From CAHJXF01 sp964657795 (GTDB taxonomy: Bacteria; Pseudomonadota; Gammaproteobacteria; Burkholderiales; Burkholderiaceae_D), in the NCBI GenBank assembly GCA_964657795.1, contig CAZZWS010000073.1, forward strand, positions 1 to 17,424: a stretch of DNA of 17,424 nucleotides, read 5' to 3'. The notes beneath the pieces are model-generated. The model was not told where the DNA came from. It ran no database searches and worked only from the letters and a program-made list of their open reading frames with translations. Position numbers and translations under genes: made by a program. The number at the start of each line of letters is the position of its first letter. Position 1 is the stretch's first letter. Shown in pieces: positions 17,301-17,424 of the stretch.

Positions 17301-17424
17301 ATATCTACTCCGGGGCCAGTTACTTTCTTTGAGCCGCCGAGGAAGTGACCAAGGGGCAGAAGACGTACGTGGAGTTGCCCCGGTCTCGCGGATAGGTTCG
17401 GGTTTGGTTCAACCCGATTCGGTC
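17301..17424. repeat. Noncoding repeat-like element with three small hairpins, truncated by window end
   Basis: Beyond qmcA the sequence holds no supported gene and becomes less GC-rich. An imperfect inverted repeat, GTTACTTTCT (17319–17328) and AGGAAGTGAC (17340–17349), can pair over 10 positions with two G·U wobbles and an 11-nt loop. GGGGCA (17353–17358) pairs with TGCCCC (17376–17381) around an ACGTACGT palindrome (17363–17370). TCGGGTT (17398–17404) pairs with AACCCGA (17411–17417). From memory, GTTACTTTCTTTG followed by an AAAGTAACCAAG-like arm resembles an intergenic repeat dispersed in many Beta- and Gammaproteobacteria, but I cannot check copy number here. No oligo-T follows the stems, so none is a convincing intrinsic terminator. 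Confidence 0.45.

Noticed and set aside
17363..17370. ACGTACGT palindrome considered as a stand-alone operator
   Set aside because: It lies inside the loop of a larger hairpin in the repeat-like element, with no nearby start codon; an 8-bp palindrome alone is weak evidence.

Overview
This 17.4-kb window is a high-GC, gene-dense stretch of a proteobacterial chromosome. The order bamA–skp–lpxD–fabZ–lpxA–lpxB–rnhB–(SpoU-family RNA methyltransferase), followed by divergent ppsR/ppsA, is what I would expect in Betaproteobacteria (Burkholderiales, Rhodocyclales and relatives). The protein sequences fit that, but I cannot name a genus. Every gene looks intact. I see no phage, integrase, transposase, tRNA, rRNA or CRISPR array.

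Region 1 (about 130–8344, + strand) is an envelope-biogenesis operon. It encodes the outer-membrane protein insertase BamA and the periplasmic chaperone Skp/OmpH. It then encodes the early lipid A enzymes LpxD, LpxA and LpxB, interleaved with the fatty-acid dehydratase FabZ, and ends with RNase HII and a SPOUT RNA methyltransferase. From lpxD to the methyltransferase the spacing is tight: ATGA and TTGA overlaps or gaps of 10–27 nt. Together these genes couple acyl-chain supply, lipid A synthesis and outer-membrane protein assembly.

Region 2 (8351–12238, - strand) is one very large gene for a soluble c-di-GMP enzyme with about six tandem PAS modules, then GGDEF, then EAL. It is convergent with the methyltransferase gene, with only 6 nt between the stop codons. 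It sits between the lpx block and ppsR, which in my recollection are often adjacent in related bacteria, so it is probably a lineage-specific insertion.

Region 3 (12366–15748) holds the PEP synthase regulatory kinase/phosphorylase PpsR (- strand) and PEP synthase PpsA (+ strand). They are divergent across about 125 nt. PpsR controls PpsA through a Thr next to its catalytic His, so the pair forms a gluconeogenic switch.

Region 4 (15794–17241, + strand) encodes a short NfeD-family membrane protein and a QmcA/stomatin-type SPFH protein, a common membrane-microdomain pair. The last ~115 nt carry a noncoding repeat-like element with several small hairpins, cut off by the window end.

Most of the window is conserved housekeeping. 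The points most worth a second look are the six-PAS GGDEF–EAL protein and its PAS array, substitutions in the LpxA acyl pocket, the repeat-like element at the right edge, and the 6-nt convergent junction. I found no convincing new multi-gene system.
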